This document shows positions 30,931-33,535 of a stretch of 33,535 nucleotides of DNA, piece by piece (the first letter of the stretch is position 1; each line of letters opens with the position of its first letter). This DNA is from Fidelibacterota bacterium (GTDB taxonomy: Bacteria; Fidelibacterota; Marinisomatia; Marinisomatales; TCS55): contig JABGZQ010000038.1 in the NCBI GenBank assembly GCA_018674655.1, positions 1-33,535 on the forward strand, in the 5' to 3' direction. The translations under genes and the position numbers were made by a program. The notes under the pieces were generated by a model. That model did not search any database. It was given only the letters and a program-made list of their open reading frames with translations, and was not told the DNA's origin.

Positions 30931-32070
30931 ATGAAATATTACAAATCAATCACTTGGGTTCTGTTGCTATTGGGAATATGGTCCTGTGCAGAAAAGGAAA
31001 CCAGCGCAAAAGAAATAACCTTTTTGGTAACAACCAACGTTCGGGGTCAACTTGACCCCTGCGGATGAAAGGCCAATCCACTGGGCGGTCTGCCCAGAAG
31101 ATCTACTTATATTAGTCAGGTAAAAGATAGCGGTGTTGATCCTATTCTTTTAGATGCAGGTGATGCATTGTTTGATAACTACTACCTTGTCATGGGGAAA
31201 GAAGCATCATCCAAACTTAAAGCGAAGACGCTTTTAGAATCGTCAGCAACGATGGGTGATTATATATATAACGTAGGCTATTTTGATTTGGCAGCAGGAT
31301 ATGAATTTCTTCAGGAAATGAAAACCACATTTGGCACGAATTTTATATCTTCAAATATCGTAAAAGCTGGCACAGAAGAATTGGCTTTTATTCCACATGA
31401 AATAATCGAAAAGAATGGATTAAAAATTGGCGTATTTGGTATTACGACAGCTCTTCCCGCAGCAGAAAAAGCCATTGAAGTAAAGGATTATGTTGAATCG
31501 GCTAAAATGAAAATAACAGAATTAAGACCTCAGGTTGATCTCCTGGTCATGTTATTTAATTCCACGAGAGTCCAGGCAGTTAATGCAATGGATGACTTAT
31601 CGGAAGTAGATTATATTTATCTCAGTCGAGAAACATCGCGCACCCGTCCTGAAAAATCGCAAGATTCGCGGTTGCCGCTTACATATAGTTTTGGCATTCA
31701 GGGTAAATATGTGGGCCGATTTGACTTGGATATTTCGGATAACACCCAACCCATCAAAGATGTGACAAGTGCCATGATGACAGTTTCTATTTTTGAAGAA
31801 AGATTAAATAACTTGCAAAAACGGGATCCAAATCGACCCTTAGAAGAAATATATAAAAACAATCAAAATGTTTTAAATATGGTAAGCCAATACAAAGATG
31901 GAGTAACAAAATCAAAATCAGCTTTGTCTAATGGACTTAATACATCTTTTTACTCATTAATCCCATTGGGACGCGATGTGGCCAGTGAAAAAACCCTATT
32001 GGCTGTTGTAGACGAAACGTTAAAAACCTGCGACACTTTAGATAAAAAAGGCCTCCAAAGTTTAAATTAA
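30931..32070 (+). CDS. Selenocysteine-containing lipoprotein, UshA/metallophosphatase-like
   Basis: 379 aa if the in-frame TGA at 31066-31068 is read as selenocysteine 46. Upstream in the same frame are a ribosome site (AAAAGGA) and a lipoprotein-type signal (VLLLLGIWSC, Cys19). Across the TGA runs TTNVRGQLDPCG-Sec-KANPLGGLPRR, then ILLDAGDALFDN, the N-terminal pattern of UshA/5'-nucleotidase-like metallophosphatases; the C-terminal part stays open to 32070. A SECIS-like hairpin follows the TGA. The family's metal ligands look lost: TND.HG is TTNVRG and GNHE is replaced near NVGYFDLAAG, so a redox rather than phosphatase role is likely (Cys44-Gly-Sec46). TGA serves as a normal stop for several other genes here, so no code change. 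The alternative is a nonsense-mutated gene. Overlaps the rhodanese gene (TAATG). Confidence 0.85.
31066..31097 (+). promoter_or_regulatory. Bacterial SECIS-like element (UGA plus hairpin)
   Basis: TGA at 31066, then 18 bases to a GGTCT apical loop (31087-31091) on a perfect six-base stem CTGGGC (31081-31086)/GCCCAG (31092-31097). The GGUCU loop and the 18-base distance equal those of the E. coli fdhF SECIS as I recall it; G and U of this loop are the contacts of SelB. The fdhF bulged U in the stem is not obvious here. Confidence 0.82.
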
Positions 32071-32558
32071 TGGATATCCGCACCCCAATCGGCCAGTCAG
32101 TATTTATGATTTTATTTTCATGTATTGTAGGTTTTGGGTCTAATCTTTTCAGAAGTAATAGCATACCGTGGATTGCTCCAAAATTAGAAATATCTGATTC
32201 AATTTCACTTGAGAATGAAACAAACGAGCCAGTTCTAACAGCCATTTCTCTAACTTTGGCTAAAAAATTATTTGATGATGGTGTTCTCTTTATAGATGCG
32301 AGAGACGATGCATACTTTGTTGCGGGTCATGTGAAAAGTGCCCTAAAGAACGCATTTTTAATGGAACTCATTTTTACCATAGAAGCGACTCAGAACAAGC
32401 ATGCCCCTGTGGTGGTTTATTGTGGCGATCCGGGGTGTGGTGACAGCGAAGATTTGGCTTACGATCTGCAAGACTCTGGATTTACCAAGTTATATGTTTT
32501 TAAAGGAGGTTGGCTGGAATGGTCCAAAGCGGGCTATCCGAGTGAGGTAGGGAAATGA
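32070..32558 (+). CDS. Membrane-anchored rhodanese-like protein
   Basis: 162 aa. N-terminal hydrophobic segment (about 8-26, GQSVFMILFSCIVGFGSNLF) works as anchor or signal; a rhodanese domain spans about 57-158: LFIDARDDAYFVAGHVKSA, the active-site Cys118 in YCGDPGCGDSEDLA (loop CGDPGCG, with a second Cys at 123), and KLYVFKGGWLEWSKAGYP. The active-site loop has an extra residue and a second Cys compared with standard six-residue loops, which suggests disulfide or persulfide chemistry. It starts on the stop of the selenoprotein gene and overlaps the MauE-like gene by four bases. Likely periplasm-facing partner of both. Confidence 0.9.
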   Translation: MDIRTPIGQSVFMILFSCIVGFGSNLFRSNSIPWIAPKLEISDSISLENETNEPVLTAISLTLAKKLFDDGVLFIDARDDAYFVAGHVKSALKNAFLMELIFTIEATQNKHAPVVVYCGDPGCGDSEDLAYDLQDSGFTKLYVFKGGWLEWSKAGYPSEVGK

Positions 32559-33007
32559 CTCGGTATTTTAAAGTACAGATTGTCTTCTTTTTTCGCCTAA
32601 TTATCGGCATTATTTTTATTTATGCCAGTATTGACAAAATATCGCACCCGGCAGAATTCGCCATCGCGATTGGGAATTACCATGCCGTCCCATTTGGATT
32701 AGAAAATATGATTGCCATGGTTTTACCATGGTTAGAACTTTTGGTAGGGGTGTGTTTAATTGCAGGTATAATGGTGGATGGTGCGGCGATCATGTGTATT
32801 GTGATGAATATAGTATTCATATTCGCCATCTCTCAAGCATTGGCGAGAGGGATTAGCATTGAATGTGGATGTTTTACTGTTTCTGCAGAAACAGGAGAAA
32901 ATATAGGGTTACAGACAATCCTACGGGATATAGGCTATTTAATCATGTCATTCGTGATATTATATCGGAATGAAAAAAGATTGGAATTCTTTCCAAAACC
33001 CGTTTGA
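32555..33007 (+). CDS. MauE/DoxX-like membrane protein
   Basis: 150 aa with four predicted helices (about 10-28, 50-72, 76-98, 120-138). First helix FRLIIGIIFIYASIDKISHP is the DoxX/MauE opening, and ECGCF (103-107) after the third helix is the characteristic motif of MauE-type proteins. Established knowledge: MauE is required with MauD for maturation of methylamine dehydrogenase disulfides, and relatives pair with thioredoxin-fold proteins. Here no mau genes exist; instead the CGC motif sits beside a Cys-Gly-Sec lipoprotein and a rhodanese, suggesting electron or sulfur/selenium transfer across the membrane. Confidence 0.87.
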   Translation: MTRYFKVQIVFFFRLIIGIIFIYASIDKISHPAEFAIAIGNYHAVPFGLENMIAMVLPWLELLVGVCLIAGIMVDGAAIMCIVMNIVFIFAISQALARGISIECGCFTVSAETGENIGLQTILRDIGYLIMSFVILYRNEKRLEFFPKPV

Positions 33008-33033
33008 CGATTTTATAAACTCCATTAAATTTC
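33003..33033 (+). promoter_or_regulatory. Candidate promoter of tRNA-Gly
   Basis: TTTG at 33003-33006, 19-base spacer, TAAATTTC at 33026-33033 (one mismatch to TAnnTTTG). It overlaps the end of the MauE-like gene and would give a leader of about 30 bases before the tRNA. Confidence 0.42.
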
Positions 33034-33070
33034 CGCCGCTCAAATGGTAGATTGAATAGCATTTGATATT

Positions 33071-33143
<73 letters not shown>

Positions 33144-33149
33144 CTCTCT

Positions 33150-33180
33150 AAAGCCCTTGTTTCACGACAGGGGCTTTTTT
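33150..33180 (+). terminator. Rho-independent terminator after tRNA-Gly
   Basis: AAAGCCCTTG (33150-33159), loop of eight, CAGGGGCTTT (33168-33177) and T run to 33180. Ten-pair stem with one T-G wobble. Confidence 0.9.
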
Positions 33181-33258
33181 GTTTATATCATAATAGGTTC
33201 AAGCAATGTCATTCGACCATCAAAACGGGATAACCCCCATATACAAGGAGTTTAATTG

Positions 33259-33283
33259 ATAGTGGACTAAAATACTCCACTAT
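33259..33283. promoter_or_regulatory. IscR type-1-like operator upstream of the Rrf2 gene
   Basis: 25-bp inverted repeat: ATAGTGGACT, five A/T-rich bases, ACTCCACTAT. Compared with the IscR type-1 consensus (ATASYYGACT, RWWWY, AGTCRRSTAT), 22 of 25 positions fit by my count; the mismatches break the inner symmetry little. It overlaps TTGATA (33256-33261), which pairs with TATTAT (33281-33286) as a possible promoter with a 19-base spacer; another candidate, TTG 33288 with TATTTTTT 33311, lies just downstream. Autoregulation by the adjacent Rrf2 protein is the simplest reading. Confidence 0.6.
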
Positions 33284-33389
33284 TATCTTGATTTTTTATT
33301 TATTTTATCATATTTTTTATTGTAGAGTTTATCATTTCACACTTTAATACAACAAAAAATACTCAAATTTCTTTAAACAGGGGATTACA

Positions 33390-33535
33390 ATGACTATAAG
33401 CAAAGCCGCAGACTATGCTATCCTTACGGTCGCTTACTTGGCTACAGTTAGCCGTGAGAGTAACAACTTAAGGAGTAAAGTTTACCTGTCTAGTCGATTA
33501 AATCTCCCAAAAGAGTTTCTTTCTCTAATTCTCCA
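33390..33535 (+). CDS. Rrf2-family transcriptional regulator (N-terminal part)
   Basis: Cut by the window end after 48 codons. ATG 33390 is preceded by AGGGGA at seven bases. The protein begins MTISKAADYAILTVAYLATV, the usual first helix of Rrf2/IscR proteins (adYA...LayLA), then a helix-turn-helix with LSSRLNLPKEFLSLIL. The iron-sulfur cysteines, if any, would be beyond the window. The IscR-like box 106 bases upstream argues for an IscR/SufR-type regulator of Fe-S assembly genes; the following genes are not visible. Confidence 0.85.
   Translation, partial: MTISKAADYAILTVAYLATVSRESNNLRSKVYLSSRLNLPKEFLSLIL

Noticed and set aside
31066-31068. Genetic code change (TGA = Gly or Trp) to explain the in-frame TGA
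   Set aside because: TGA ends several well-defined genes here (for example batA, psd, the family-5 glycosylase), and the hairpin favours selenocysteine.
31168-32070. Stand-alone CDS starting at 31168
   Set aside because: It is only the part after the TGA; the same frame upstream has the signal peptide and the conserved N-terminal motifs, so the gene begins at 30931.

Overview
The window looks like a chromosomal segment of an uncultivated, AT-rich Gram-negative bacterium of the Fibrobacterota-Chlorobiota-Bacteroidota (FCB) side, most likely Candidatus Marinimicrobia (SAR406/Neomarinimicrobiota). The grounds are a PorV/PorQ-like outer-membrane protein, a DUF5683 protein, a complete batABCDE set, a membrane regulator with extracytoplasmic sensor domains, and Bacteroidota-style promoters (TTG, about 21 bases, then TAnnTTYG). 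The phylum is inferred from gene content; no marker phylogeny could be run. I see no insertion sequence, prophage or CRISPR array.

Layout. 1-1587: 3' end of an outer-membrane protein gene facing a short-chain dehydrogenase. 1692-14431: a packed forward run of core genes, mostly overlapping by a few bases: yicC, gmk, rpoZ, family-4 uracil-DNA glycosylase, dnaB, rel, ruvX, lnt, DUF5683, an EcfT-like protein, truA, an HtrA protease, psd, pssA, DUF4321. It covers nucleotide metabolism, replication, stringent response and envelope or phospholipid biogenesis. 14483-14716: tatA with its own terminator. 14851-20499: batA-batB-batC-batD-batE plus a SPOR protein, all overlapping. 20500-20926: decayed RelE/ParE-like toxin remnant and a leader. 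20927-23470: a large membrane-spanning regulator with LamG- and Kelch-like sensor parts outside and a SARP/BTAD-type DNA-binding module inside. 23788-25620 (minus): a PpiD/SurA-like foldase. 25759-28712: family-5 uracil-DNA glycosylase and a secreted S9 peptidase. Then tRNA-Ala, an RRM protein, a DUF5706 (PycTM-like) membrane protein coupled to a collagen-like lipoprotein, and a SUI1/YciH factor.

The most striking element is 30931-33007. An apparent nonsense codon (TGA at 31066) interrupts a lipoprotein related to UshA/5'-nucleotidase-like metallophosphatases. It lies in a CxC-like motif and is followed by a hairpin with a GGTCT loop at the same distance (18 nt) as in the E. coli fdhF SECIS element as I recall it. 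I read this as a selenoprotein with a Cys-Gly-Sec motif. It is translationally coupled to a membrane-anchored rhodanese and a MauE/DoxX membrane protein with a CGC motif, which suggests a selenol/thiol relay at the cytoplasmic membrane.

The window ends with tRNA-Gly, a terminator and the start of an Rrf2-family regulator, preceded by a 25-bp palindrome very close to the IscR type-1 box.
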